Shown: positions 36,723-49,784 of the stretch, in pieces
How the letters are laid out: every line of letters starts with the position of its first letter
Position numbering within the stretch: position 1 is the stretch's first letter
DNA from: Eucommia ulmoides
Lineage: Eukaryota; Streptophyta; Magnoliopsida; Garryales; Eucommiaceae
DNA: 64,000 bases
Direction: 5' to 3'
Assembly (NCBI GenBank): GCA_016647705.1
Contig: CM028336.1
Coordinates: forward strand, 14,516,880 to 14,580,879
The notes under the pieces: model-generated
The model's input: the letters and a program-made list of their open reading frames with translations, nothing else
Databases searched by the model: none
What the model was told of the DNA's origin: nothing
Made by a program: the position numbers and the translations under genes

Positions 36723-37963
36723 AAAAAATTATATTTAAGACATGTCTATAATATGGACAAAGACCAAAATCATCACCTATCATTTTTTGGATTTACCATT
36801 TACCTCATTTTGCGCAAAACCTCATATCTTCTCATTTCAAAAATGTCAATCACCTTCTTTGATTAACTTTTTCTTGTAAAAAGATATAAATTCTTTTTTA
36901 TATTTAAAAAAAAAAAATATTCATTTATTTTTACAAAAATTCACTAACCCCCTCTATTTTTAAAATTATTTTTTTAATTAATTTTCTTAATTTTTTTTTA
37001 AACAAAACATATAAAAAATATATATATATTCTTCTTCCCCACCCCCTCTCCGCACCACCACATCGTCGGAACTCCACCCCTATTGCCGAAAACATTGTCG
37101 AAAAATCTACCACACCTCCTTCCCTTTTCTCCTCCCCCTCCTTTTTCCTCTCTCTCTCTCTCTCTTGTCATTTTGCAAATCACCCCATTTGTCTAACTTT
37201 TTCTTGTAAAAAGATATAAATGCCTTTTTTTTATTTTAAAAAAAATTAAAAAAAAAATTATTCATTTATTTTTACAAAAATTCACTAACCTCCCTCCATT
37301 TTTAAAATTAACTTTTTTACTTAATTTTCTTAAATCCTTTTTTAAAAAAAATATTTCTTTTTCTTCTCCCCCTCTCCGCACCACCACCTTACCAGAACTC
37401 CACCTTTATTGCCGAAAATATTGTCGAAACATTTACCACACCTCCTTCATTTTTCTCCTCTTCCTCCTTCCTCCTTCCCTGTCTCTCTCTCTTCCGCCCT
37501 ACTCCAGCGAAGGGAATCCAACAACCATCGTTGATATTGTCGGAAGAATGATGAAGATAATCGTTGCATTGGACTATCTTGGCTATGGACGTCACCAAGT
37601 TCTAATATACTATGTGCCAGGCCCGTTGCAACATGGGCTGGTGTTCCTTCTCATCTGATGACGGTACAAGGCTTTTCCAAAAGGTTAGCTTATCCTCTCC
37701 CAAAGGAAGTTCTTCAAATTCCAAGGCTGGGAGAGAAGGGAAAAGGTCCCAAGGCCTTTATTCTAAAGAAGGAAAAAAAGAGGGACAATTAGCTTTTTTT
37801 TCTTCTTTTTTTTCTTTTTGTGTACCCCTTCTTTCGTCATTCCTAAATGAAAAAATTCTTTCTATTTTATTGCTTTGTGGTTTCTTTCGATGCGTTATTT
37901 GCCTTTAATTTGGCGCGTATACCTACTCTCCTTCTTCTCCCAACCTTTTATTAGGGTCAAAGT
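36723..37963. repeat. 330-bp tandem duplication and flanking sequence
   Basis: Two imperfect copies of a segment start at 36864 and 37194 (TAACTTTTTCTTGTAAAAAG), each ending in a CT-rich tract after CACCACC and ATTGCCGAAAA motifs; the second ends near 37500. From 37600 to 37963 there is a short stretch of balanced composition that stops at the solo LTR. It may be one element with the sequence right of 40684. No gene is recognised. Confidence 0.6.
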
Positions 37964-40376
37964 TGTCACACCCCACCCCGGACTCCTGTCACCCTAGGGC
38001 CGACATGACGTCGACATGACATCACCTAACTGACTAGACAACCACAATAAAAAAAAATATAATACACTAACAAATGATATGTACAACATATACATAATTC
38101 CCATTGATAGGGACACACTATCTGAACTATAAGAATAATTAAAATTCGAATCCCATGAATCTCACTTAGATTCATCTCTGACACCTCGCCTCAAAATCCC
38201 TCTCTAATGACTCCATCACATGACCCGCATAACTTTATTGAGCGCCAGTAGGGGACCGACCGACTCTTAACTGTTTTACCTACGAGTGTACTGCCTTCTT
38301 AGTAAAAATATTTTGTGATAATAAATCATTCTACAACATCTAAATGGATCAAGCGTAGGTATGTAAACAACGCGTAACTAGTAAAATTTCTCCATAATAT
38401 AAGCAGTGGAAATAAACCCATAAGTATAAGTTTCATCCAAATCCATCTAATATAAAATCATACCAATCACTAGGGTAAATAATAAATTACCTAATACAAG
38501 TAAAACACCACATCTCAAACACACACACACACACTGGCCAGCCCTAGTGATCATTTTAACCTCACGATCGGGAGTTCGCAACAGTACCATACCATCCGTA
38601 GGATATGCCTTCCTACGAACACCCATCACTCTGCCGAAGCGGATAATCACTGCGCATTATAAACGTCTAATATCACTCTGCCGAAGCAGATAAACACCAC
38701 TCCGCTGAAGCGGATAACATCACTCTACCGAAATAGATAAATACTATGGCATCGTCAAATCAAATACAGTATCATCGAATCACAACTCAATAAATATCGT
38801 CTACTCAAAATCGTCAAATCACCACGTCTATCTCTTTTTCTCAAAACCAACTTTTAAATCCAAAAATCATATTTCATACTTTCTTTTAAAGAAAACGTCT
38901 GATTTTATTAAAACCACTTTTTCACCCTTTATTTTTTAGAAAACCAGGCATCTCTAGAAAACAGATGTTTTCTATTCTCTTTTAAAAATACCGTCCGATT
39001 TCACCAAATCCAATAAAAATTCATTTTCAACTTCATTTCGAAAACCACCGAAATCTTCCAAAAATCCAGTTTACCAACTCACCCACATCATGCTTGATCC
39101 ATATAATTTATAAAATTGTATGGTTTAAGTAAACCAACATTTCATCATATATATATATACAAAAATAATTTAGTAAGAAGACAGTACACTCACCTCGTTA
39201 TCCGCTCTCCCAAACCTTCCCTGACCATACTCTATCGGGATACTGGTGCCTGCGAACCTAATAGTAACAGAGCCTAAATTAATATCTTCTCTAAAACATC
39301 TTAATCGTGTAACGCAGACTCTATATTTCGAATCGTTATTATTTTATGCACCACGTAATTAAAAGTAATTAATCGTTACGAAATTATTAAAATTTTAGGA
39401 TTTGTAACGCTAGATAAAATTTAATTTCATGAAAATTATTCATTGATTGAAATTTCACTTGTTTCCAAGTCGTTTGGCGATCACGTGATCGGTTTTAGAT
39501 TTCCCTGGGGTAGTTTCTGCAAATTCCCCCCCCCCCTTTTTTTTTTTCCCATTTCCTATTTTTGCTTTCCGTTTCTGTTTGTTGTTCCCTGCAACCGCCG
39601 ACCTTTTCCATTCCTCCCGGCCACCGTCCTCCGACCAACCCACAACCGACCACCCGCCTACACTCACAGTAGCACACACACAGCACTCATACCGAGACAA
39701 CCACACACCCACATACACATACCCATTTTCCCTCTCTCTAACTCTCCGGCGACAACTCCGGCGATCCACACATACCGCCGAACAGCAACACCACCGAACC
39801 AAATACACCCTTTCATGTACAACACCCAAGCCGATTGCAAATCACACCCAGACATACACAAACACGAACGTCCGAAACACACCCACCCACACACTTGTCG
39901 GACCAACCGTACGTACGACCAAACCAAACCGATGAACCCCACCTCCGCACAGTGTTAGGGGTCACCGTCAATCGATCAGGAAACGCACACGCATACACAC
40001 TGTCCTAAACAGAAGAGCCGAACGGCACACCCGCGTATACCCACAAAAATCGCCGAAAGAGCAAATGACGATTCCACCCTGTCCCTCGCGACGTCGACCT
40101 GCACTGAACACACAAGCAACACACACATACCTACGCACCAACGACGACCAACACACCCACGTCGGAACAGCGTCGTCGCTCCGAACCCATCACCGCCGGC
40201 CAAGCTTCCTCTCTCTCTCTCTCTCTAGAATGTTGTGTTTTCCAATTTTCTTACCTCGTTTTTTATCATGATCCTTGCACAGATGGATTTATATGCATGA
40301 ATTGAGTGGTATTTGTTGATCATAACGCTGCCACGTTGTGAGCTCGATTTGCTCTGGATTCCACCGATGACATGTA

Positions 40377-40429
<53 letters not shown>

Positions 40430-40678
40430 GTGTGTGTGTGTGTGTGTTTATTAATTCATTTGCCAAAATTACATTATTCCCCCCTCAGTTTTCATTTGAT
40501 TCTTTAGTGGAACCCAAATTCAAATTTAATATTTTTGAAAATTGCAGATTGACCCCTACACTTTTGAATTCTAATTTAATTTTTTTTTTTTTTTTTACTA
40601 ACCAAAATTTATCCCAAATTTTCCAATACTTTAAAATACAACTATTAATGACGTACTTATTATAATTTGGGCCTTACA
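37964..40678 (-). mobile_element. Tekay-type solo LTR, 2.7 kb
   Basis: On the minus strand it runs TGTAAGGCCCAAATTATAAT to GGGGTGTGACA. Both flanks carry the exact duplication AAAGT (37959-37963 and 40679-40683). No internal region is attached. It contains a run of C (about 39527-39537), TA/TGTA/TG microsatellites (40378-40447) and four short repeats with CACTC(T/C)GC(C/T)GAAGC (about 38628-38740). The GC-rich part (39590-40200) is open in many frames without family signal. Recent enough to keep a perfect duplication. Confidence 0.9.
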
Positions 40679-40683
40679 AAAGT

Positions 40684-41870
40684 TATTTTGGCACGGGTGA
40701 AGGGTTTAATCACGATTAAATTTGGTGTTTGCGCTTCCAACGAATCCTTTTTGGTAAGGCTTCCCAGACATGCAATCTTTGCAGTCACGCGCCATTTTGG
40801 CGCATTTCTCTCTTCGTTGGGTTGCCTATGTAATCTCTACGATTAGTTTTTGGAGAATTACCTTTTGTAATTAGGGTTTTTTGTTTCCTCGCATAAAATC
40901 TTTCTTTTTTCTTCCTCTCGTCTCTTGATATTTTAGTGGACCCTCTAGTAAAGAACACTCATTGGGACCTTCAACGAGTGCTAAACTTTCCCTCCTCCAT
41001 TAAGACGACTCTAGCTCACCTTGGCAATGGGCTTGAAACCTTGGAGGAGGTAGAAATACTAATCTACCCCTAGTTTGTGACCAGGTGCGGCCTTCAGTTC
41101 CTATTTCCCTGCATTGTGCGTGAAATTTTGGGTTTTTGTAATCTACCGTTGTTCTACTACGCCTCTAACGTTGTTCGTATCATGATGGGGATTGTTACAT
41201 TGAACAAGTCGTTTGGGCTATCGCTCGGAGTTGGAAAGGTGCACAGCCAGTACATTCTTCAAAAGAAGAAAGAGTGTGACGGTTACTTCTTTCATTTTCA
41301 TCATGGTAACTACTCTGGTCTAGTGGAAGAATTTAACTTTACTGAAAAATGTTGGGACTAGGAGGTCGTCCTCCTTACTGGCCAGTGGGAGTTTGGAGTG
41401 ATGGAGGGATATTTTCCTGAGGTCCCCCACGGGAAGGTACACTCTCCAGGTAACTACAACTGCTTCCCCACTCCCCAGGAATATGATCATAAAAAGGTGA
41501 AAAGGGCATTGTCCCTGGTGGCTTTCGCATAGACCTTTTGGAGCTTGCTCGCTACTCTTCTGTTGGGTTACTCAGAAGAGGCACATGTGCAGGTGGATCG
41601 TTCATTGCTTCTGCATTCATCCATCAAGGCGAGACTTGCCATTATAAATGTATTGGAGGAGGATTGCCTTTCGAACAGAGTGGGATACATACCCTTTGGC
41701 ACTCTGAGTGAACCAGTGGAACGGTCTGGAGTGGTGCATGGTAGTAGGATTAGTGTGGCTCTGCCACATCGAGTGATTACAGTTATTGACTTCCCATTTG
41801 TTGGAGAAAGTAACCTAAAAATGACATGATCTATTTCTATTTATAAGCTCAACCTTGCAACTGGCAAAAT
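40684..41870 (+). mobile_element. Tat-like Ty3 gag remnant
   Basis: Plus-strand frames contain GLQFLFPCIVREILGFCNLP and VVRIMMGIVTLNKSFGLSLG, then a HFHHGNYSGLVEEFNF segment. This is the layout of the PF04195-like gag also seen at 10966-10313. The coding part is about 41060-41830 and the leader is 40684-41060. It is broken in several places. The Tekay-type solo LTR inserted just upstream of it. Confidence 0.5.
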
Positions 41871-43700
41871 CAATGTTGGATTAACTAATTATTGTTAAAT
41901 TAATACCCCAAGGACACCATAATCCTAAATCACAAGTTCTCTTCAAATATCGAAACATTCGTTTGACAGCAATTAAATGAGACCTTTTTTGGCAAGATTG
42001 GAATATCACACACAAACAAACACAAAACATGATATATTTTCAGTAAGATATAATAAATTGTCAATCATACCTCGATACATATTTCCATTCACACTTTTTC
42101 TTGTGTCATCCTTATCGATTTTTATAGCCGTTGCCATGGGAGTTTTATAATCGTTTGTACTGTCAAATCCGTATTTCTTAAGTAACTCTTTAGCATACTT
42201 GGCTTGATTGACAAATATTCCTTCTTTGGTTTGCTTAATTTGTAGCCCGAGAAAGAATGTAAGCTCTCCCACCATACTTATTTCAAATTCTACTTGCATT
42301 ATCTTGGTAAACTCTTGGCAAAGATCTGCATTAGTAAAACCAAAAATGATATCATCCACATAAATTTGTACTAAAATGATGTTAAAGTCATTTTGTTTAA
42401 CAAAATGTGTGATATCACTAATCCCATGTTGAAAATCATTCTCAATTAAATACCTGCTAAGTCTCTCATATCAGACTCGAGTAGCTTGTTTAAGACAATA
42501 CAGAGCTACACGTAGTTTAAAAACATGATCAGGTAATCTTTCATTTTCAAAACTAGTTGGTTATCTACGTAAACTTCTTCATTTAAAAAATCATTTAAAA
42601 AAGCACCCTTAACATTTATTTGAAACAATTTAAAATTACGAGAACATGCAAAAGTCAATAATATTCTAATAGCTTCTAATCAAGCAAGAGGGGCATAAGT
42701 TTCACCATAATCTATTGTCTCTTCCTGATTATATGCACGTGTTACTAATCTAGCTTTATTTCTAATTATCATTCCCGTTTCATCATTGTTATTGTGATAA
42801 ACCCACTTAGTACTAATAACAGGATGAAAATCAGATATTGGAACTAAAGTCCAAACTTTATTTTTATCAAATTGAAGTAATTCATCTTCCATAGCAAAAA
42901 TCCATGATTCAATAATTAATGTCTCATTAATATTTTTAGGTTCAAGATTAATAGAATCTCTAAGAGAAAACCTTGTACTTACACCCATTTTGAAGTTGCC
43001 AATGATCTCCTATACCGAATGTCATGGAATAGTCCTTATAGCTCCTAGAGTAGTTAATCCTTCATATGGTGTGACTTTTTAGGAGCATCTGATAATTTTT
43101 TTTCTAGATTTAGTTTCCTGATTCTCGTTGTCACTATACCTGCATCATTATCATCCAAATCCTTCATCGACACAAATGGATTAGACTCTTCAAAGATCAA
43201 ATGCATAGATTCTTCAACAAATAAAGATCATCTATTATAAACTCTATATGTTTTACTATCTGAAGCATACCCATGAAAAATACCTTGATCAGATTTGGCA
43301 TCAAACTTCCCCAATTATCCTTATCATTTAAAATAAAGCATTTACAACCAAAAACTTTGAAATATAATATATTTGGGGGTTTTTCCATTCTAAATATCAT
43401 AAGAAGTTTTGTTAACATATATTCGGATAGAAACTCAATTAATAACATGACATGTAGTACTTACCACTTCAGCCCAGAAATATGTAGAAAGATTATTCTC
43501 ATTAAGCATAGTCTTGGCCATTTCCTGAAGTGACATGTTCTTTCTTTCAACAACTCCATTTTGTTGTGAAGTTCTAGGAGTACAAAAATTATGAGAATAT
43601 TCATGCTCATCATAATAGCTAATAATTTTATCATTCTTAAATTTTGTCTTTCTCACTATGAATATTTATAATGCATGACAACTTCTCATTTTTCACACGC
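41871..43700 (-). mobile_element. Sirevirus-like Copia pol remnant
   Basis: On the minus strand, in order: an integrase piece (NFCTPRTSQQNGVVERKN, about 43590), a reverse-transcriptase start (ESWIFAMEDELLQFDKNKVW, about 42900) and the core (MDDIIFGFTNADLCQEF, then GELTFFLGLQIKQTKEGIF, 42359-42006). The motif style fits the SIRE/Maximus lineage, as does the gag at 3392-4162. It is broken, with multiple breaks, and no LTR is joined directly. Confidence 0.75.
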
Positions 43701-44477
43701 TTGTAGAACTTAGTAAACATGTATGTGATGATGTCTGGGAATAAATCATCGGACACACCGATTTCTAAGACTGGGGATAGTTGTCTGTGGAGAAGGTTAA
43801 CTCACTTTCTCTCGGTTTGGTTCTTGCAAAACGATACACTATACGTAGGCTTGCCAGCGTTGCACCTCTACTGTAAGAATCAATATAAGTTTATGAGGAG
43901 AAAGGTAGTGTAATACGGCTAAGAGTATACATTAGTGTATTACTTCACATTATATACCTAGAAATACTAGGGTTCTAACCTTTATATAGAAAGTGGAGGA
44001 AGACCCGTTTGGCAAGTCTTCCTTAATTCTTTGAGTATCGGTATGACAAAAGGTGTGGATCTCGCCCTTCTTACTAATAAGGTGGTAGGATTGTGGGACC
44101 ATTATGACAACGACACTTTCCTTTGAAGGAGAGGCAACTTTGACATCCTTTGGAAGTGGAAGCATAATGGTGCTCATGCCCTAGGAGTATTGACTTGTGT
44201 GGGATGTGGAGACCTGGACGCATACTGTGAACCAGAGCGAGCATGCTTAGGGGCCCATTTGATTTGTCGATTATGAAGATCCTAGACCGGTAGTGTGTTT
44301 GAGGCCACATGGTGCCCTAGTGTCTTTGGTTGAATTCCTCCTCATCAGATTCCCCCTATTCCCAAGGGTGTAATGATTTCATGCCTTAGGAATATTTGGA
44401 TGATATGTCGATGTTTTGACATTTTGTTTTTCGTGGGCCGCATCGCGTTAGAGCTTTAGTGGCGGTATAACGTCGCA
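43701..44477. mobile_element. Unassigned element flank, left of solo LTR
   Basis: Balanced composition with a promoter-like TTTATATAGAAAG (about 43980) and CCCCCTATTCCCAAGGG (about 44343). The solo Copia LTR splits this sequence from its continuation at 46716. It may be part of a Tat-like LTR and leader. No coding domain is recognised. Confidence 0.35.
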
Positions 44478-46710
44478 TGTTGATCATAAGATTTTGATAA
44501 ACATTTAAGTATTGATATTTTGGTGGAACTAATGTTTAATTGAGTGTTTCAGTAATTTAAAGTTCTATTAATGAAGACGTCAAATTAAATGGATGCCAAA
44601 TGAAGATGTCAAGATGATGAAGAAGAATTAAGAGTTCGAAGAAATTAGGAAAAACAACTCAGGTGAATCTTAACTCTTAATATCCCATTTAAGAACACAC
44701 ACAAGGCACAAAATGTATTTTATCTTTTATGTGTGTTTTGATTTAGTTAAATTATTTGCTCCTATGTGAATTGAGAAGAAATAATTTTGAATGACTAAAA
44801 TGAAATATAAAAATATTAGTGGAGCTAATTTAGATAAGAAAATGTGTTAAAATGGAATTTGAGAAAGTTAGTGGAACTAATTGAAATGAATTTATTTGCT
44901 CCTATGTGTATTTGAAAATAAATATTTATAAATGGTTAAAATGGAATTTGAGAAAGTTAGTGGAGTTAATTGAGAAAAGAAATTAGTTAAAGGGGCGAAA
45001 ATATAAAAGAGAGAGAGTTTAAAACGAATTTAGAAAAGATTCCAGTATTGGTGAGTCGACTGGTAAGTCGACCGTAGCGTAAGAAGAGAACTCTCTGTAT
45101 CTAGAAGTCGAGAGGTAGGTAAATCGGTGAGATTAAATGAAACTCTCTGAATTGACAAATCGACCGAGCGGTCAACCGATGAACACAACAGGCTATATCC
45201 TGAATCGAACAGTCGATTGACGAGCCGACTGGTGGCTCTGTTTCAGGATCATGTGGATTTCGAAATCATATTTAAAAGTAGCCATTTTTTATTAGGATTT
45301 GAGAAAGATTTAAGGGATTTGGTGATATTTAAGATATGGTTCATATATTAATTAAATCCTATTGATGGTACATTAAATATTAACGTTTCTCAATTTGGTA
45401 CTTTAAATAGTTTCTATTCTTATTAATTGAGATTGAGAAATACTTTGGGGATTTAATTGAGAGATTTGAAAGTTGTTTTTAAGTGAATTGAACCAAAATG
45501 AAGTTATTCTGATATAAGGGGTCTATAAGTGCCATTAATTATCATGACACATGTAAACTAGCTGTTAGAAGGCTGATTATATGTTCCTTTAAATAGACCT
45601 GTGAATTTCATTAGCAAATTTAAGCAGTAAAGAAGAGAAATCATATCATATCATAAGAGTGATATTTTCTAAGAGTTATCTTTCTGAGAGTTTGTGAGTT
45701 ATTCTAAGAGTGATCTTGAAGATCAATTGCGATTAATATTTGCTGCTACTGGATTTGAAGTTACATTGCTTTATCTGATTATTCTATGGATTCTGGGTGA
45801 CATCTTTCCAATTATATTCTTTCATTGCATTACTTGTTTATATTTTGAAAATTGATCTTAGAAATTGTTTCTGATTTTTGAAAATAATATTTTTACAAAC
45901 AATTTCTTGAATTTGATTACGTGCTCCAATTTGCTATCCATATCTTGTTAAAATCAGATTTTTGTATCTCACGTATTTATATCACTAGTTGGGATATTAA
46001 TTGAGTTATTGTTTATCTGGGGTAGTAGAAGCTCCGAGTGAGATTTACTTCATATCATTTTTTGTATTGGTGAGTTGTGAAGGGTTAAATACCGTTGGAG
46101 GTATTTAATCAGGGGTAGCTGGGTGTCAGTCTCTTTCTGTAAAGAGATTGAGGTAGTAATTCTTCTTGGATAAAAATTGTGTTTTGAGTGTTTTTGTAAA
46201 GGTTCCATTCTTACCTATGAAAATGATAGTTGGAGTATTTTGTGAGGTTTTGATTCTTGAGCCATAGTGATAAAAAAAAAATTAGGTTAAACTTTAGCCT
46301 GTAAAAAGATAGATTATTCTTTAACTTGTAAAAAGTATATGTTCTTCCTTAGCCTTAGAAAAGAAAATTGTAAAGGTTGATTCTGAGCCTGTAAAAGAAT
46401 CAGTGTATAGGTTTGATTCCTACCTTTAAAAGGATCTTTTGTTTTTGTGGGTGCAACCTCCGTGGAGCTCGGGGGACTGAATTAACCAAGAGTAACTTAG
46501 TGAATCAGTATAAATATTTTGTGTGCTGTATTACTACTTTGCTATTTTTGTTGTTTGGGTGTGCACTTAGATTTATTATAATTCCATTGTGGTATAAAGA
46601 TTATAATTAATTTAGGTATAAAATTAATTATTTAATTTATTCAAGTTTTATTTTGATATATTTTTAATTACCTAATTTACCCCCTTCTTGGGTATTCTAC
46701 TAGGCCAATA
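44478..46710 (+). mobile_element. Sirevirus-like Copia solo LTR, 2.2 kb
   Basis: Runs from TGTTGATCATAAG to CTACTAGGCCAATA and matches the LTR at 4253-6387 in opposite orientation. The flanks TCGCA (44473-44477) and TCGTA (46711-46715) form a 5-bp duplication with one mismatch. No primer site or internal region follows, so it is a solo LTR. It is long for a Copia LTR. Confidence 0.85.
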
Positions 46711-46715
46711 TCGTA

Positions 46716-47269
46716 GTTTTTCGTCTTTTGAGAATTTCGGGCATTAACTGTCGCTTGACTTGATTCGATGGCTGGTTGTTTTAGCTTCCCTCATGATGGC
46801 TGATGGGGAGCTGTGTTCGATCGATTTAAATGGAGAAGTCTGCAGGCTCTTCAAACATGTTTTTTGGAACGTTGCTTTCGTTGTCAAGCAGTCTGCACAT
46901 CCGCTTGCTACAATTAGTAATGGAAAAAGGTTTAGGATCTTCTTTTTTTCCTTCTAGAGGCAATGATGAGGTTGGGTCGTCATCTAGAGTCCCCAAAAGT
47001 AACGATGACATTGGGACATCATTCGGAATGTAAGGTGATGATGTCAATGGTGCCAAGACAGTAGGTTTGGTGATAGCTCAGAACGAAGGAACGAAATCGG
47101 CGGAGCCCCGTTACCAACCTATTTGTGACACTAATGCTATTGAGGCAGCGGCAGTGGGAGGGCAAAAATGGAAAACTGCTCATCGCTTGGTGAGTGACGT
47201 ACCTTGAATTTTTATAACAGAGGAATAAGATAATCTAAAACAAGAGGAAACAAGTTTCATTCCTCCATT
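46716..47269 (+). mobile_element. Unassigned element sequence, right of solo LTR
   Basis: Continuation of the sequence left of the solo LTR, of balanced composition, with short plus frames but no clear domain. By position it precedes the conserved block and hairpin pair, as the gag tail does in the minus-strand copy at 8780-9700, so it may be a degraded gag tail. Confidence 0.3.
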
Positions 47270-47590
47270 TCTAAGTTGTCCAAATTCGTTCATTTTGAAA
47301 ATGGTTTTTCTATGGCTTTTCTAAGCGTCGATTTTGAAAAACTTCTTTGGTTGGGATTTTATGTTGAAAACGGAGTCGTCACCTTTCATAGGATTAAATG
47401 GTGTGCTAGATCACCGGAATTTCAGAAATTCATTTTTCCTTTTAAAATGGCTCGTGTGTTAACTTCCAAAGGTCTGTGTACCAGAGATATTATTTAAGTT
47501 TTGGAGTCGATTATGCTTGGGGAAGGTTTTACGCACCCCAAGACACTCGTCCATAAAAGATACCTTGGTCTAAATAGATAGTCACTGTTA
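47270..47590 (+). repeat. Conserved noncoding block shared with 8100-8430
   Basis: Matches the reverse complement of 8100-8430 along its length, with phrases such as GAGTCGTCACCTTTCATAGG and GGGGAAGGTTTTACGCACCC. A hairpin pair follows about 220 bp downstream in both copies. It is short of coding potential and most likely an untranslated part of a Tat-like element. Confidence 0.6.
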
Positions 47591-47810
47591 AACATATCTA
47601 AGCAGCTTTCTTGATTTACTTAAACAAAAATAATTCCATTTTTTAAAACTTTTGCTCTTTTTATGTATTTTTCACATGATCCAATGATAAACAAGTAAAT
47701 ACTACAACTAATACTAGTCAGCGACATCCAATGACAATTTATATAGACAGAAATGTAAATATGCAAACTATATGAAATATAGACTAAGACTAATTTATTT
47801 GGATATGCGA

Positions 47811-47986
47811 TCGAACCCGCACGTGGGTTCCCTACGTATCTCGAATTAATGAGAATCAGGTCTTTAAGTAGTTTATTTGTGTTAGGTTAATGAATATGGT
47901 TTATGTTATTAAAGGTATAACCGAACCCCTATGCGTTGCCTACGTACTTTGGGTGGTTACCAAAGATCAGATCATCACGTAGTTCA
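47811..47986 (+). repeat. Two hairpin modules
   Basis: Units 47811-47872 and 47919-47986 follow the consensus described at 60202-61270. Unit 1 has AACCC-gcacgt-GGGTT, then CCTACGTATCTC and GAGAATCAGGT. Unit 2 has CTACGTACTTTGG with CCAAAGATCAGAT and CACGTAGTTC. Confidence 0.75.
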
Positions 47987-48402
47987 TTCTCGTTAAGTTG
48001 AAAGTTGGGCTGGTTTTAGTTGTTTATTAATTGGTTTTACTTGTGAACAACTTGAATTACAGCCATAACTAGTTATTATTAATAGTTTCTAAAGTTGTGA
48101 ACAACCAGAATCACAACCCAAATTATGTTTATTATTAATCACTTTTTAAGTTGTGAACAACCTGAATCAAAACATGACAACCTGGCTATGATCTTGACTT
48201 TTAACAGAAAGTAAATCCAGTTATTAGTAGTTATATAATTACTATTAAATGTTAGTAAAGAGTCGGTGTAAAGTTTTTTAGAGAATCGTAAAGAGTATGT
48301 ACAACTCATGGTGTGATTGAAGTTTTGTTTGAATCCTCACATGTTCTTAATATGTTCTCGGATGATTTAGGTCCTCATATGTTATTAACATGCTTGTAGG
48401 GG

Positions 48403-49278
48403 TCAGCATTCTTGAGATGCTTGTTCTTGTTGCCTCTGCTCCGCAAGTTTCCAATCTTTTAGACATATCAAAACTTTCACAGTATCTGGATTAAGACTGC
48501 AACGGGTTACTGATATAGTTCTACCACCAGCACTAAAAGCTGCTTTTGATGTAACAGTCGAAACTGAAACTGTTAGTATGCTATGGGCAATGGTGGAAAG
48601 AATGAAAATTTTTGTTGTTGAGATTTCCACCAAGCCAATATATTAATTTTTTTGTCATCACTATCAATAAGTTGTGCATTAAGGTAGCATTGCAATTCAG
48701 TTGAGTTACTGTTAGCAGATATGTTAGATTGTGATTTTTTGTATTTCCATATTGCTAGGGCTCCTCCTGTCATATTATTAGATGATGGAATAGGAGTAGA
48801 GTCTGAGGCATGTACTGAAGTTACATCAGTACCAACAATTCTTTTATAATGTTTGTATATATTAAAAAGTGAACTTCTAACAGTAGCCAAATACTGCTTG
48901 GAAAAATCAAGAATATGTTTAAAAATTGTTTCTAACCAACCTTCTAAGGCTTCAAATTTATATCTAGGGTCTAAAACTGTGGCAATTCCGTAAATTTTGG
49001 GTAATTCTTCTCCCCAATAATCCGTCTTGTACAATTATATTTAAAATATGAGTACAATATCGAACGTGAAATAAAAGACCATTAAGCAGCAAATCTAAAT
49101 AATTTTTAAGATATCTTTGAGCAACATCATTGTTAGAAGCGTTGTCAAAAGAAATTGAAAATATCTTGTCTTTAATACCCCAAGAATTCAATTCTGCAAG
49201 TATTTCATTAGCTATTATATAACTTGTGTGAGGAGTTTCAATCATTTTAAAAGAAATAATTCTTTTATTTATACACAC
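48403..49278 (-). pseudogene. hAT transposase pseudogene (RICESLEEPER type)
   Basis: Minus-strand pieces cover parts of a plant hAT transposase. The catalytic-core piece (49278-49035) holds KRIISFKMIETPHTSYIIAN and SISFDNASNNDVAQRYLKNY, with a FHVRYCTHILNIIVQDGL motif. The next piece (49034-48573) starts YWGEELPKIYGIATVLDPRYK and ends in CYLNAQLIDSDDKKINILAW, the hATC dimerisation region. The last (48633-48403) holds AFSAGGRTISVTRCSLNPDT and VLICLKDWKL. The first two join with a shift of frame and most of the middle domain missing; another shift lies near 48610. The BED zinc finger is absent. So no active transposase. Left inverted end may be TAGGGGTCAGCA at 48398. Confidence 0.85.
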
Positions 49279-49434
49279 AAATGGTCAATTCTTTAATGGG
49301 CTAAATGACTAATGACTTTAAAAAAAAACAAAAAAAAAATCTTACACTTACCTAAATTAGGGGGACAATTCAAGAAATTTTCTTAAACATTTGTCATGTC
49401 ATGACAACTATGTATACTTTTTTATTAAAATAAT

Positions 49435-49497
<63 letters not shown>

Positions 49498-49739
49498 ATT
49501 GTTATATTAGATATTTTTTATATTAAGTGAATAATATATATATATATATATGAAGTAAAAAAAAAAATTAAGTCTTATATTAATAATGTCAAAAAAATAT
49601 TTTTGACAATTGAACATTACTCTTTAACTCTTTCAACTAAATATTTATGCATAACCAAGATTTGTAGCCTAATGGTTACTTGGTTAATAAGATTGATTTT
49701 CTACTGAGAGGTCTAGTGTTCAATTCTCTTTCTCTTCAA

Positions 49740-49784
<45 letters not shown>

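Noticed and set aside
39443-40507. Many overlapping open frames on both strands, rich in Pro, Thr, His or Cys
   Set aside because: They lie in the GC-rich part and microsatellites of a solo LTR with clear ends, have no family motif and overlap in several frames.
48403-49278. Active hAT transposase
   Set aside because: The DNA-binding finger is absent, the middle domain is mostly missing and the pieces lie in different frames.
49656-49745. tRNA gene
   Set aside because: The A- and B-box words are present but no acceptor stem or anticodon arm can be drawn.
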